Source: JADKBO01 sp965230345
Lineage (GTDB): Bacteria; Bacteroidota; Bacteroidia; Chitinophagales; Saprospiraceae
Length of the DNA stretch: 64,000 bases
NCBI GenBank assembly: GCA_965230345.1
Contig: CBDDKR010000001.1
Coordinates: 744,001-808,000 of the forward strand
Direction of reading: 5' to 3'
In this document: positions 18,639-28,085 of the stretch, one piece after another
How the letters are laid out: each line of letters starts with the position of its first letter
How positions within the stretch are numbered: position 1 is the first letter of the stretch
Translations under genes and position numbers: made by a program
The notes under the pieces: generated by a model
What the model saw: only the letters and a program-made list of their open reading frames with translations
The model's database searches: none
What the model was told of the DNA's origin: nothing

Positions 18639-19940
18639 TTAATGATTCAACTTAGTCATTACATATTTGCCAATATTCCTTCCTTGTTCTAATCCATTAT
18701 CTATACCAAACTTATAATGAATTCCTCCATAATATCTTGATAGAGATGCTTCTTCACCAGCATGATGAACCGATTTGAATTGTCGTGCAGGTAAGCCAAA
18801 TTCTACTTCTGTATAATCGACAAAAGAAGTATTAGGAAATAAATTGTCTAGGATATAAGAAGCACATCCTGAGACGACACTATGTCCACTTGTAAATTCT
18901 GGGAAAGGTGGTGTTTGAATGTAAGGTTGCCATGTTTCATCTATATATCTATTGATATAAGTTACTGGACGAATGAGCTCTTCAGTATACTTGGTATACC
19001 AACATGCAATTATTCCATCAAACATTGCTGTAGTTGACATTGCATACGCTTTAAGCGACTTATTCAAATCAGCATTGGTTATGTCGCATAGAGCTTTAGT
19101 TATGCCAATCCAGTGCCCTGGAGGACTTATTCTATGATTAAAGGCAACGTTATGGCCCTTTTGAATAAACTCATTTGGATTACAATCCCAGTGTTTTGCA
19201 ATACTTCTGTGCTCTTCCTGATTGTCTTTGGATTGATTATAAACATGCATTACTTCTTTATAGAAATCAGAATCTTTGTCGGTACTAAATATAGGTCTTG
19301 GTTTGGGCTGGAAGTTTTTGACATCGTCCAATATGAGCGGTCTAAGATTTTTCCAATTGGGCTCTAAGGCGGGTTCATAATTTGGTGGAGTTAATACCCA
19401 TGTACTATCATGTCCACGAACAGTATAAAAATCATCTGCCTTGACCTTAGCATAATTATCCTTGTCCAACCATACATTGGCTTGGTCACAGATGCTTTTA
19501 GCGTATAGTTTCGAAGCATCAATTCTGTCTTTACTCATTCCACGTTCTAGAGCAGTATCTTCAAAATATTGGCTCATACTATCGACCATACGTTCTGTAA
19601 ATACAAGTTTTTTCGCGGTAATGCAATATGCTTGTATTGCAGCATAAGAATAATCGATTTTTAAAGAATCATTATAGGTTGGGGATAGTAACCCTGGTTG
19701 AAAATTTTCAAAACTAGACATCCCTTTGCCATGTAAAAACACCTCATATGCCATTAGGTTAGGATATGCGAATACTCTTGTAGCAACGGGAGGATTATAA
19801 ATATCTTCAATGGAAATTTCAATGAGCTTTCTGTTAGCTACATGAATTTCTTCAGATGTAAAAATTTCGTAATCTTTAATTTCTTGATTACAACTGACTA
19901 ACACGAATGTGATTAATGAAAGAAAAACAAGCCTATTCAT
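18639..19940 (-). CDS. Vanadium-dependent haloperoxidase-like / PAP2-superfamily lipoprotein
   Basis: The chosen ATG at 19940 gives a 433-residue lipoprotein precursor (MNRLVFLSLITFVLVSC). A longer frame to 20033 starts at TTG with no signal character. The vanadate/phosphate-binding signature is complete: K-x6-RP in TKYTEELIRP, TSGHS with the acid-base His, and SRYYGGIHYKFGID with the last Arg and His. This matches vanadium haloperoxidases and the related acid phosphatases; sequence alone does not separate the two. It is followed after 11 bases by the ASPIC/UnbV lipoprotein and preceded by the TonB receptor. Both proteins are predicted to be lipid-anchored outside the inner membrane. Confidence 0.88.
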   Translation of the reverse strand: MNRLVFLSLITFVLVSCNQEIKDYEIFTSEEIHVANRKLIEISIEDIYNPPVATRVFAYPNLMAYEVFLHGKGMSSFENFQPGLLSPTYNDSLKIDYSYAAIQAYCITAKKLVFTERMVDSMSQYFEDTALERGMSKDRIDASKLYAKSICDQANVWLDKDNYAKVKADDFYTVRGHDSTWVLTPPNYEPALEPNWKNLRPLILDDVKNFQPKPRPIFSTDKDSDFYKEVMHVYNQSKDNQEEHRSIAKHWDCNPNEFIQKGHNVAFNHRISPPGHWIGITKALCDITNADLNKSLKAYAMSTTAMFDGIIACWYTKYTEELIRPVTYINRYIDETWQPYIQTPPFPEFTSGHSVVSGCASYILDNLFPNTSFVDYTEVEFGLPARQFKSVHHAGEEASLSRYYGGIHYKFGIDNGLEQGRNIGKYVMTKLNH

Positions 19941-19995
19941 TTCAAGTATTTTGGTTATGGAATTAACAACAAGTTGTATTGTTGTGTAATGATTG

Positions 19996-20003
19996 CAAAT
20001 GTA
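19996..20003 (-). promoter_or_regulatory. Putative -7 box for the haloperoxidase-like gene
   Basis: On the minus strand this reads TACATTTG, followed by CA, matching TAnnTTTG. It lies about 56 bases before the ATG at 19940, inside the 153-base gap after the TonB receptor, suggesting the two lipoprotein genes can be transcribed apart from the sigma operon. No clear -33 box at 19 bases was found. Confidence 0.45.
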
Positions 20004-20093
20004 GTATTTGTAATGAATTATACCGAAATTCAAGGTGTTTAATATGTGGAATAGTTAAATATTGAAATAATATTTGATTCCGTGGAGAGTGGC

Positions 20094-22733
20094 CTACCAA
20101 GTAGTGGTTAGGCTTAAGAATGGTACTGTAGGGAAAATAGAAACCTTTTTTATGACTGGAATAGAGGAATTTGGCGTGTTTGTGGCATATAGATAAAATG
20201 GATTTAGTCTATTGTATGCGTTGTAAATGCCAAAGTTGAAAGAATGCTTTCCAAATTTTGAATTAAAACTGTATTCACCACTTATACTTAATTGATGGAA
20301 AGATGGAAGTCTATAGTTATTTCGACCATCTGGTCTCAAAATTTTAATTCCCAGACTTGATGAGAACTCTTCGTTCGGAAGCGAAAATGTGCCTCCACTT
20401 GTATATACCCATTGAAGTCCAAGCCATAATTTTGAGGTTATATTTCGATTGATAGCAATGTTTATATCATGAGGTCTTTCGTTCTTGGAAGAAAAATAAG
20501 TGCCCTCATTTAAGTTCGCAAATTTCCTTTTGGCACTGTTTCGATGATATCTAACCCAGCCTTTTGTTTTTCCAGTTTCTTTCGTAATTCCGATTGTATA
20601 TCCTCGAGAATATCCTTGTCCAATTTCGATATGCTCATCCCATGTAGTACTTTGATTAAAAAAAACGCCTTCTTGGTTTTGAATGATGACATTAGCATGT
20701 AAGTCTACTGGCAAGGAGTAATCCAATAAATTTTTATAATTTTTTGTATACAAAGTGGCGGATATAGCCAAATCCTTGAGTAAGTATCTTTTTATTTCAA
20801 AATCAAACTGATCAACCAAAGTTGGTTTAATGTGGCTTAAAGAAGGTACCCATAAATCGGATGCAATACCTAGTCCAGGATTGGATAAAAGTCTAATGTT
20901 TTGAGCTAGACGACTATATGATATTCCGATAGTGGTGAAATTATCAGGAACCCAAAGGAGTTTCAATCTTGGCTGCAAGGTGGTATGATCAGTCCCTTGG
21001 ACATCGAAATTGTTGATATGAAGACCAGGGTAGAAGTATAGGTTGTTTTTTAATCGTATATTCAGTTCAGCAAAAATTGATGCTTGATAAGCCCTTAAAG
21101 CATTGCCTGGATTGTTAAAGGAAGTGGTATCTCCCTTATCTTTTAAAAGACTTTGTCGAATGGTTGGATTGAAAGTATGTTGAGTATATGTTACTCCGAT
21201 TTTTGATTTTAGGATTTCATTGAAGTAGTAATCCATCGAGACACTTCCTTTTAAATCTTGAATGTCTGAAAAGGTCTTGACGTCAATGGTTTTATCCAAT
21301 TCTATGGTATCGAATTTAGAATAAAGTTCATAGTATCCTCTCGAAAAATAACTGTATTTATTCCATCCTACATGAGCTTTGAGAATTGCTGATGAAGAGA
21401 TTATTTTTTGATAATTGAGAGAGAGTAGTGTATTACCCCATTTGAGTTCGTTGATATCTCTACTGCTAAAGTATGAAGTTGGACTAACAATGGTGTCATT
21501 TTTAAACAATCTAATTCTATCTTGTCCCAAATACGTAGTTAATGAAATTTTTTCATTGTTTGAAAACTTATGGGTAACCTTACAAACTGCATCATAATAG
21601 CTGAGACTAAGATCTCTAAAATTGCTTAATGATGTAATGATTGGTTTAAAAGTGAAATTGAACAAGGATGCACGAGCGGCTAAATTAAAAGTAGTTTTTC
21701 CATTCATATGTAAAGGACCATTGGCAGAAAATTGCGCAGAACCTAATCCTATATTTAAGGACTTTTTAATACTTTGGGAATGTCCCTCTTTAAGATTAAA
21801 GTTAATTACTGAGGATAACCTTCCCCCAAATCTTGCAGGAATTCCAGTTTTAATTATGTTTACTGACCGAATAGTCTCGTCGATGAATATGGAATGAATA
21901 CCAGCGATATGGCTTACTTCATAAATGGGCATTCCTTCCAATTGAATCAGGTTTTCATCACTGTTTCCCCCATTTATATATAATCCAGTAACTCCTTCAG
22001 CACCTGATGTTGCACCTTCTATTGTTTTAATGTTCTCGAGAGCGTCTGTAGTCCCCGTAAGACCTTTATTTAAATAAGGTTGAGTACTGAAAACCAATTC
22101 TCCTCCTGGATCTATCAATAAATTATCTGAAACATTTTTTTTAATAGTAATGGTTTCTATTTGGTTTTTAAAGACCATACTTATGTCTTTATGCAGATTC
22201 CTACCCGAATTGGTCACATGCACTGTTGTTGGATTATATCCAAGGTATCTAACTTCTATTTCAGAAGAATCAGAATCAAATACCAATGAATAAAATCCAT
22301 TGTTATCGGTGGTATAAACCTTTTGAGTCCGATTATCAACCAATACAGCACCAGGTAGGACCTCACCCGAATTTTTGTCTTTAATTATACCATAAAGTCG
22401 AATTTTTTGAGGTTCCACTTGAAGAATTATTTTATTGTTAATCACTTTTATTTCAAGATTTTTGTGATTAAACACGTTTTCTAGGAGCTCTTTTATGGAT
22501 ACAAAGGAAGATGTTATTTCCAAAGAGACAGATTCGGATGGATCTATTTGATTGGAAGCATAAGAAAATGTAATGTTTGAGCTAGATTCAATATTTTGGA
22601 ACAGTTGTCCAATTGTCGTCGATTGTTCGATTGTTTTTTTCGGAATTAGACTCTCCAATGCAGATCGTTGTGCATGAATATTAAGACTCATTGCACCTAC
22701 AAAAACAACAACTAGAAAGACTCTAAAACTCAA
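20094..22733 (-). CDS. TonB-dependent receptor with STN and carboxypeptidase-like domains (FecA-type transducer)
   Basis: The 879-residue product has a signal peptide ending at NIHAQ, an STN secretin/TonB short domain (about 35-105), a carboxypeptidase-regulatory-like domain (IRLYGIIKDKNSGEVLPGA, about 111-195), a plug (VSDNLLIDPGGELVF onward; TDALENIKTIEGATSGAEG) and a 22-strand barrel that ends with aromatic FLSLTTTW. The N-terminal STN domain is the part that signals to a FecR protein, and fecR lies directly upstream with a 2-base gap. The start codon is TTG at 22733. It imports an unknown substrate across the outer membrane and probably reports its presence to the sigma factor. Confidence 0.93.
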   Translation of the reverse strand: MSFRVFLVVVFVGAMSLNIHAQRSALESLIPKKTIEQSTTIGQLFQNIESSSNITFSYASNQIDPSESVSLEITSSFVSIKELLENVFNHKNLEIKVINNKIILQVEPQKIRLYGIIKDKNSGEVLPGAVLVDNRTQKVYTTDNNGFYSLVFDSDSSEIEVRYLGYNPTTVHVTNSGRNLHKDISMVFKNQIETITIKKNVSDNLLIDPGGELVFSTQPYLNKGLTGTTDALENIKTIEGATSGAEGVTGLYINGGNSDENLIQLEGMPIYEVSHIAGIHSIFIDETIRSVNIIKTGIPARFGGRLSSVINFNLKEGHSQSIKKSLNIGLGSAQFSANGPLHMNGKTTFNLAARASLFNFTFKPIITSLSNFRDLSLSYYDAVCKVTHKFSNNEKISLTTYLGQDRIRLFKNDTIVSPTSYFSSRDINELKWGNTLLSLNYQKIISSSAILKAHVGWNKYSYFSRGYYELYSKFDTIELDKTIDVKTFSDIQDLKGSVSMDYYFNEILKSKIGVTYTQHTFNPTIRQSLLKDKGDTTSFNNPGNALRAYQASIFAELNIRLKNNLYFYPGLHINNFDVQGTDHTTLQPRLKLLWVPDNFTTIGISYSRLAQNIRLLSNPGLGIASDLWVPSLSHIKPTLVDQFDFEIKRYLLKDLAISATLYTKNYKNLLDYSLPVDLHANVIIQNQEGVFFNQSTTWDEHIEIGQGYSRGYTIGITKETGKTKGWVRYHRNSAKRKFANLNEGTYFSSKNERPHDINIAINRNITSKLWLGLQWVYTSGGTFSLPNEEFSSSLGIKILRPDGRNNYRLPSFHQLSISGEYSFNSKFGKHSFNFGIYNAYNRLNPFYLYATNTPNSSIPVIKKVSIFPTVPFLSLTTTW

Positions 22734-22735
22734 TA

Positions 22736-23674
22736 CTATTCACAGTTTAGTGAAGTTATAACGTATGAGTTACCTTTTTTGATGAAGTTTGCCTTAAAAA
22801 TAATCTTTAATTCCTCTAAAACATCTTGAATGTTAGGATTGGAAAAAGTAGAAGTAAGACGACAATTAGAGTGGTCGTTTACCTTTGTAGCAATTGATAT
22901 TTCAGTTTTAAAATGCCTGCTAAGGTCACTAAGCACCGTTTGCAGCTGTTCATTCTCAAATACAATTTCATTATTATCCCAACTCATAGAATTGGCATAT
23001 GTATTTTTACTAACTGTAAGATCACTTTGGGAAGATCTCAATACATCATTAGCATATAGATCGACAGATCTACCGTTATAATCAACTCTAACATGGCCTT
23101 CAAGAACAACAACTTCAAAAATATTGTCCTTGGATAAAACTGAAAATGAAGTTCCCAATACGGTTACCTTGCCACCATTGATTTTAACAGTAAAGTTGTC
23201 TTTATCTTTTGTTGACGTAACATCAAATAAGGCACGTCCATTTAATTCAACATATCTTTCATCTATAACTTTAACTGAAGAACTTTTGTCCAGTCTAACA
23301 TTAGTCCCGTCTTTTAAAGAAAATTCCATTAATTTTTCGGCACTTGCAAATACCTGTTGTTTGGACTCGGTATCGGATGATTTGAAAAAATTGAAATACG
23401 TTATTCCACTCAATAAAATGAGTAAGCCAAGAAGAGCCAACCATTTATTAGGATTTGGGGCGGACGTTAATTTCGAATTTATATTACCCCAAGCCTTATC
23501 TTTATCAACGGGTGTGTAATCTTTTAAACCTTCTGATGCTTCGTGGATTGCTTTTAGTTCTTGAATAATATCAAGATTTTCTTGAGCTTCATTTTTCCAT
23601 AACTCAATCTGTTCCAATTCCTTTCGGTTGTTAGAACCACTAAAACTTCTTATGATCTTATTATAAATTTCCAT
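22736..23674 (-). CDS. FecR-family anti-sigma factor
   Basis: The 312-residue product has a cytosolic N-terminal segment (1-77), one membrane helix WLALLGLLILLSGITYF at about 78-96, and a periplasmic FecR domain with FSLKDGTNVRLDKSSSVKV and GRALFDVTSTKDKDNFTVK. It ends in a DUF4974 domain (VFENEQLQTVLSDLSRHF to the C-terminus) that normally contacts the receptor STN domain. It starts 1 base after the sigma factor stop and ends 2 bases before the receptor start, so the three are one operon. It is predicted to hold the sigma factor inactive until the receptor signals. Confidence 0.94.
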   Translation of the reverse strand: MEIYNKIIRSFSGSNNRKELEQIELWKNEAQENLDIIQELKAIHEASEGLKDYTPVDKDKAWGNINSKLTSAPNPNKWLALLGLLILLSGITYFNFFKSSDTESKQQVFASAEKLMEFSLKDGTNVRLDKSSSVKVIDERYVELNGRALFDVTSTKDKDNFTVKINGGKVTVLGTSFSVLSKDNIFEVVVLEGHVRVDYNGRSVDLYANDVLRSSQSDLTVSKNTYANSMSWDNNEIVFENEQLQTVLSDLSRHFKTEISIATKVNDHSNCRLTSTFSNPNIQDVLEELKIIFKANFIKKGNSYVITSLNCE

Positions 23675-23675
23675 A

Positions 23676-24179
23676 TTATTTGAAGTCTTTAAGAATCTCT
23701 CTTAGAATTTTATACGCTTTAGTAATTTGATTTTCTACTGTTTTTACAGATATGTCAAGTTCACTTGCTATTTCTTTATGAGTTCTTCCTTCTAGTTTTG
23801 ATAACACAAATATAGTACTACATCGCTTAGGTAATTGTCGTATAGACTGATATAATTTATCGATTTTTACTTTTTGTTCTAATAACTCTTCTAAGTTGAT
23901 CTCAGCGACACTTTCCAATGTACTTAATTCAATTTCATTATTTATATCTAATTTTTTCTTCCTATTTAATTCAAAGATTCTATTCTTTAAAGAAGTGATT
24001 AAATAAGCTTTAGGATTTCTATTTATCTCGACCTTTTGCCTACGATTCCATATCGTGACAAATATATCTTGTACTACATCCTCTGCAAGCATCATATCCT
24101 TTGTATAAGTTAATGCAACTTCGCATAAGGGTTGATAATAGTAGTCAAACAATTTTCTATATTCTTGTTTGTCGATCAA
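23676..24179 (-). CDS. ECF-type RNA polymerase sigma-70 factor (TTG start)
   Basis: The 167-residue product has sigma region 2 (YYYQPLCEVALTYTKD, AEDVVQDIFVTIWNRR) and region 4 with a helix-turn-helix (THKEIASELDISVKTVENQI). Length and order match the Bacteroidota FecI-like group linked to FecR and TonB receptors. The frame has an in-frame TAA four codons upstream of TTG 24179 and no ATG before region 2, so TTG must be the start. It probably drives its own operon and perhaps the two lipoprotein genes downstream. Confidence 0.95.
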   Translation of the reverse strand: MIDKQEYRKLFDYYYQPLCEVALTYTKDMMLAEDVVQDIFVTIWNRRQKVEINRNPKAYLITSLKNRIFELNRKKKLDINNEIELSTLESVAEINLEELLEQKVKIDKLYQSIRQLPKRCSTIFVLSKLEGRTHKEIASELDISVKTVENQITKAYKILREILKDFK

Positions 24180-24417
24180 AAATGTAAGAGTTTAGCAATG
24201 CTAATTTACCATATCTTTTGCGTAATTCAAATCTTAAAAAGATATATAATATGTCTCCTGTGTCAACAGGACAAACAATGTTTAACTCTAGCTTGTCACA
24301 TGGTTCTCAAATGACGTAAAGAGGATAATGGAAATAAAACTTGGTGTTTTGTGATATTGTTCTGATTTTCAATAGGCATTTAAAGTAAATGCTTGAACTA
24401 AGTAATGCTTTTGGAAT

Positions 24418-24447
24418 AAAAAAGAGCTACCGAAGTAACTCTTTTTT
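24418..24447 (-). terminator. Rho-independent terminator with UUCG loop
   Basis: On the minus strand the RNA would form A6GAGUUAC, loop UUCG, GUAGCUCU6, with one G-U pair and a C(UUCG)G tetraloop. It lies 86 bases after the stop of the gene at 24533-26239, whose transcript it ends. Confidence 0.88.
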
Positions 24448-24532
24448 ATTCTTTTACAAAGAAGTATTTTAAAGATTTGTTGCATTGGGTGTTTGCTACA
24501 TAACAAATGTTAAGCGTCAAATCCCTCTAATA

Positions 24533-26239
24533 TTATTTAATGAAAACTTTAAATTGTTTTCTATTGTTTTGAATGGTTACACTAATAATAGCTAATCCTT
24601 TGTAATTATTGATTTCAAACTGATCGCTGATTTTATCCCAATGGTTTATAAGTGTGCCATTAATACCATGTATTGTTATTTGAGCAGGAGTATTACCTCC
24701 AATTAAACGAAACTGACCTTCTGATATAGATGGAACAATAGTGATTTGTTGAATCAATTCATCATTAGAATTACTAATTGGAATTATGTCAGCACTTGAT
24801 CTTGGATAGATTTGATAGAAGTCAAAATACGGAGCAGTGAAATCAAATTGACTTCCTAAACCAATCACATTAAAAGGTCCTTGTGGAGCAGTCATGTTGG
24901 ATAATTCAGTTTGTGCAAGAACTCTCATAGTAGCGGTATACTCACCGTTGGTTATTTGAACGTTAAAACTTGATCCATCTCCTTTCCATTGACTTTCATC
25001 AACGTAGTCAAAATTGTTTAGTTGAACTAACCTTGATTCAGATTCTTCTGAAAGAGTATCTACTACAATTGGTGATTGTATCGTGCCATCTCCATTGGCA
25101 TTAATGACATCAGCTGTAATTTGTGAAAGACCATTATATTGACCTACAGTTCCTCGGACGGTAATTTCATCACCTTCATTTACAGTATATCCTAGTGTGT
25201 TGTTTGGATTGTAAATTGAAATTCCATCATGATTGTCATCAATGAGGAAAAAGTTCAATCCATTAGACGTTGAGTAATTCACACCATGCACGGTCCCAGT
25301 GACTTCGCAATCAACCATAATGGAGTCTGTTTTCCCTTCTGAATCAACACCTCTCAATTGCCCAATAGTATATGAAGGATAAGTCTTAGCCGTACCTACA
25401 GTAATTTTTCCTTTCATTCCCAATCCAGCGTGAGGATCACATTGGTATTCATAAATTCCTTCAACCATAAAGGTGTATTCGAATGTCCAACTATCGTTTG
25501 AAGCAGCCCCATTGCCAAAAGATTCAGGGTTATCAGGAAAATCAGATTTATCACCATTTACATTATGGAATCCGCCCATGTTGACCCACTGAACAATTTC
25601 TCCTGGGTTAATGGTAATATCATCAGGAGCAAAAGTATTATCTGGTCTTGCTTCGATTATATGGTCAGGCACCAATGTACAAGACATTTCATTATTTTCT
25701 CCTGGTGAACCACGAAGGATTTTGCCATTTAGTTCAATTCCAAGGTTGTTTTTAGCTGCCGACCAATTTTCAGCTATGGAATTGTCCGAAAATGGATCAC
25801 ACAATACGATACTGGCACCTTCACCGTCGGTTCCATCTGCAGAGGAAGGCCATGGATTGTCATCGCCGTACTCAACATGATCAAGTTCGTTGCCATCTTT
25901 GTCCAATAACGTTATAGCCTCGCCTCCATTTTTTAATCCTCCTTTTTCCCACTTCAAACATGTTTTTCCAAAAACAGTTTGCATTGCTGATTCATTGATA
26001 CAAATACAGACATAAGAATCTCCAGCCAACATATAATCAGGGAACGTGAATTCGATCCCATCAGCAAATGTTGCCCCAGTAAGATCAAAAGGAATGTCTG
26101 TTGAATTATATAGTTCAATGTATTCCAAAGAATCCGATCCTGATTCTGGTGGATTGTATGAAATCTCGGTTATTACTATCTGACTAAAAGATATAGTTAC
26201 CGAGAAAAAAGCGATAAGGAAAGTGTAGAGTGATTTCAT
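24533..26239 (-). CDS. Secreted lamin-tail / cupredoxin / OB-like protein with T9SS C-terminal domain
   Basis: From the ATG at 26239 the 568-residue product has a signal peptide (KSLYTFLIAFFSV) and then a lamin-tail domain (IVITEISYNPPESGSDSLEYIELYN to about residue 125). A plastocyanin-like domain follows with copper-ligand candidates in GFHNV, YQCDPHAG and GLGMKG (His, Cys, His, Met). Next is an OB-fold-like region (VTGTVHGVNYSTSNGL, DEITVRGTVGQYNGL), and last a T9SS sorting domain ending in FKVFIK. It is exported through the outer membrane; copper binding is predicted from the ligand set. The Met at 26263 is upstream of the signal peptide and less likely. Confidence 0.87.
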   Translation of the reverse strand: MKSLYTFLIAFFSVTISFSQIVITEISYNPPESGSDSLEYIELYNSTDIPFDLTGATFADGIEFTFPDYMLAGDSYVCICINESAMQTVFGKTCLKWEKGGLKNGGEAITLLDKDGNELDHVEYGDDNPWPSSADGTDGEGASIVLCDPFSDNSIAENWSAAKNNLGIELNGKILRGSPGENNEMSCTLVPDHIIEARPDNTFAPDDITINPGEIVQWVNMGGFHNVNGDKSDFPDNPESFGNGAASNDSWTFEYTFMVEGIYEYQCDPHAGLGMKGKITVGTAKTYPSYTIGQLRGVDSEGKTDSIMVDCEVTGTVHGVNYSTSNGLNFFLIDDNHDGISIYNPNNTLGYTVNEGDEITVRGTVGQYNGLSQITADVINANGDGTIQSPIVVDTLSEESESRLVQLNNFDYVDESQWKGDGSSFNVQITNGEYTATMRVLAQTELSNMTAPQGPFNVIGLGSQFDFTAPYFDFYQIYPRSSADIIPISNSNDELIQQITIVPSISEGQFRLIGGNTPAQITIHGINGTLINHWDKISDQFEINNYKGLAIISVTIQNNRKQFKVFIK

Positions 26240-26624
26240 AAATTGTGTTTTAATGATTAACATTCAGATCTTATAATACTTATGAATAAGAAACGAAAAT
26301 GCTACTTCGCTTCCTACTACTTCTTACAAATATAAAATTTTATAGAATGTCTATCAAAAATTCACAGATGTAGCATGTATATATTGCTATTAAGCCCATA
26401 GAAATTTGAACAACTTAAAGCCGAATTGAGACTGTTTATCTTGTAAAATAGTCGACTCCATTAATCAACTACTGAAATATTTACAATTTTGTAATCATTA
26501 ATTCATGAAATCTTAATAAAGACTAAACTACTGTTCACAGCTGAAAGATTGTTAGAATAATAGGACGAAAATGTTCTGGTAATTAAAGTTTTTTGTTTTT
26601 TACTGTTAGAAGTTATGGTAAACT
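26240..26624. other. Intergenic region with promoter
   Basis: About 385 bases between two minus-strand genes. It contains the promoter at 26327-26358 listed separately and AT-rich sequence after the ABC ATPase gene; I see no ORF or RNA gene. Confidence 0.5.
26327..26358 (-). promoter_or_regulatory. Bacteroidota-type promoter of the lamin-tail/cupredoxin gene
   Basis: On the minus strand TTTG (26358-26355), a 20-base spacer, then TATATTTG (26334-26327). This fits TTTG-N19/20-TAnnTTTG and gives a leader of about 85 bases before the ATG at 26239. Confidence 0.65.
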
Positions 26625-27263
26625 CTACTTCCCAGTATTCTGAATGGTTCGATGCTCGATGTGATATATTTTTTCTGTTAGATCAAAGTCAAACTCATCG
26701 TTAGAAGCAATTAATATGGTTCTGTCTTTACGGTAGTTCCTCAGAATCCCTTGAAACCATTGTTTAGCGTGTTGATCTAAGTAGGAGGTGGGCTCATCTA
26801 GAATGAGCAAATCAGATTTAGATATGATGGCGAGTGCTACATTTATCTTTTGTTGCATTCCACTGGAAAATTGTCTAATCTCTTTTAGTTTGGGATCTTT
26901 TAATTCTATAATTTCCAGAAATTCTTTGTAAGAAATAGGTGAAATTTGAGGTTTGAATTTTTGTTGAAAATTGAATGCCTCAGATAAATTCATCTCTTGT
27001 GTAACCTTAATATAGGGAGCACTATACGTTGTGTATTGAGGAATTCGATTCTTGGAAAGAACGATTCCATCTCTAGAGTAAACGATTTCTCCCGAAGTAG
27101 GAGATAGGTAAGAAGAAATTATTCGTAATAAAGTTGATTTTCCAGAACCATTCCTTCCTGATAATCCTACTACTTCACCACTTAAAAGATGAAGATCTAT
27201 ATCTTTTAGGATAGTTTGGTACCCAAACTTTTTAGTTATCTTATTTAATTTGATATCTAACAC
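26625..27263 (-). CDS. ABC transporter ATP-binding protein (GTG start)
   Basis: The 212-residue single ATPase domain has Walker A GLSGRNGSGKST near residue 34, the signature QFSSGMQQKINVALAI and Walker B LLILDEPTSYLD. The N-terminus is encoded from GTG 27263. There is no permease gene beside it; it follows lpxA by 14 bases, so it probably belongs to the lipid A gene series. It is closest in look to small CcmA/export-type ATPases. The transported substrate is unknown; an envelope-related role is inferred from position only. Confidence 0.88.
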   Translation of the reverse strand: MLDIKLNKITKKFGYQTILKDIDLHLLSGEVVGLSGRNGSGKSTLLRIISSYLSPTSGEIVYSRDGIVLSKNRIPQYTTYSAPYIKVTQEMNLSEAFNFQQKFKPQISPISYKEFLEIIELKDPKLKEIRQFSSGMQQKINVALAIISKSDLLILDEPTSYLDQHAKQWFQGILRNYRKDRTILIASNDEFDFDLTEKIYHIEHRTIQNTGK

Positions 27264-27277
27264 GACAAGAGCAGGAA

Positions 27278-28060
27278 TTAGACAAATCCTTTCATGATTC
27301 CTCTTTTAGATTTTTTAATGAAATCAATAATTTGATTTCTATATTTTGAGGAAGGAATTTCTTTTAGAATTTTATCAATAGCCTGAGAAGTGTTTTGTCC
27401 TTTTACAAATATTTCTCTATAAATCTGTTGGATGTGGTTGATCTCTTCTGTAGAAAACCCTCTACGGGATAAACCGACTGAATTTACACCAACATAAGAT
27501 AATGGCTCTCTTGCTGTTTTAACAAAAGGAGGAATGTCTTTACGAACTAACGAACCTCCAGTAATAAAACAATGATCACCAATATTGCAAAATTGCTGTA
27601 CTGCTGTTAAGCCTGCTAAAACCACATGATTCCCAACGGTAACATGGCCAGCCAAAGTACTATTATTTGAAAAGATACAAGAATCACCAACAATACAGTC
27701 GTGAGCTATATGTGAATAAGCCATAATCAAACAATTACTTCCTATGACGGTCTTATTACGATCTATTGTACCTCTATTAATTGTAACACATTCTCTAATT
27801 ACAGTATTATCACCTATAATTGTTAATGAGTACTCTCCATTAAATTTTAGGTCTTGTGGAATAGCAGAAATGACTGCTCCTGGGAAGATTTTACAATTTT
27901 TGCCAATTCTTGCTCCAGGGTATATGGTAACATTTGATCCAATCCATGTTCCATCACCAATCTCAACATCTTCTCCTATGGTTGTAAATGAGTTTATTTC
28001 AACATCAGCTCCAATTTTAGCCAATGGATGAATCTCCACCATTTTATAGTTTACATTCAT
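27278..28060 (-). CDS. lpxA: Acyl-ACP--UDP-N-acetylglucosamine O-acyltransferase
   Basis: The product has left-handed beta-helix hexapeptide repeats (IGDGTWIGSNVTIYPGARIG and similar), the catalytic segment YSHIAHDC (with the His that activates the 3-OH of UDP-GlcNAc) and AVQQFCNIGDHCFITGG. A helical C-terminal domain follows (SRRGFSTEEINHIQQIYREI). It carries out the first step of lipid A synthesis. I choose the ATG at 28060; the frame begins three codons earlier at a TTG, and a third Met at 28042 is possible. It lies just after lpxC-fabZ and before the ABC ATPase. Confidence 0.95.
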   Translation of the reverse strand: MNVNYKMVEIHPLAKIGADVEINSFTTIGEDVEIGDGTWIGSNVTIYPGARIGKNCKIFPGAVISAIPQDLKFNGEYSLTIIGDNTVIRECVTINRGTIDRNKTVIGSNCLIMAYSHIAHDCIVGDSCIFSNNSTLAGHVTVGNHVVLAGLTAVQQFCNIGDHCFITGGSLVRKDIPPFVKTAREPLSYVGVNSVGLSRRGFSTEEINHIQQIYREIFVKGQNTSQAIDKILKEIPSSKYRNQIIDFIKKSKRGIMKGFV

Positions 28061-28085
28061 TAATGTCAATCGTTTAAATTCTACG

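Noticed and set aside
24256..24271. TCCTGT-GTCA-ACAGGA inverted repeat upstream of the sigma factor as an operator
   Set aside because: The six-base arms are short and could arise by chance; there is no second copy to support a binding site.
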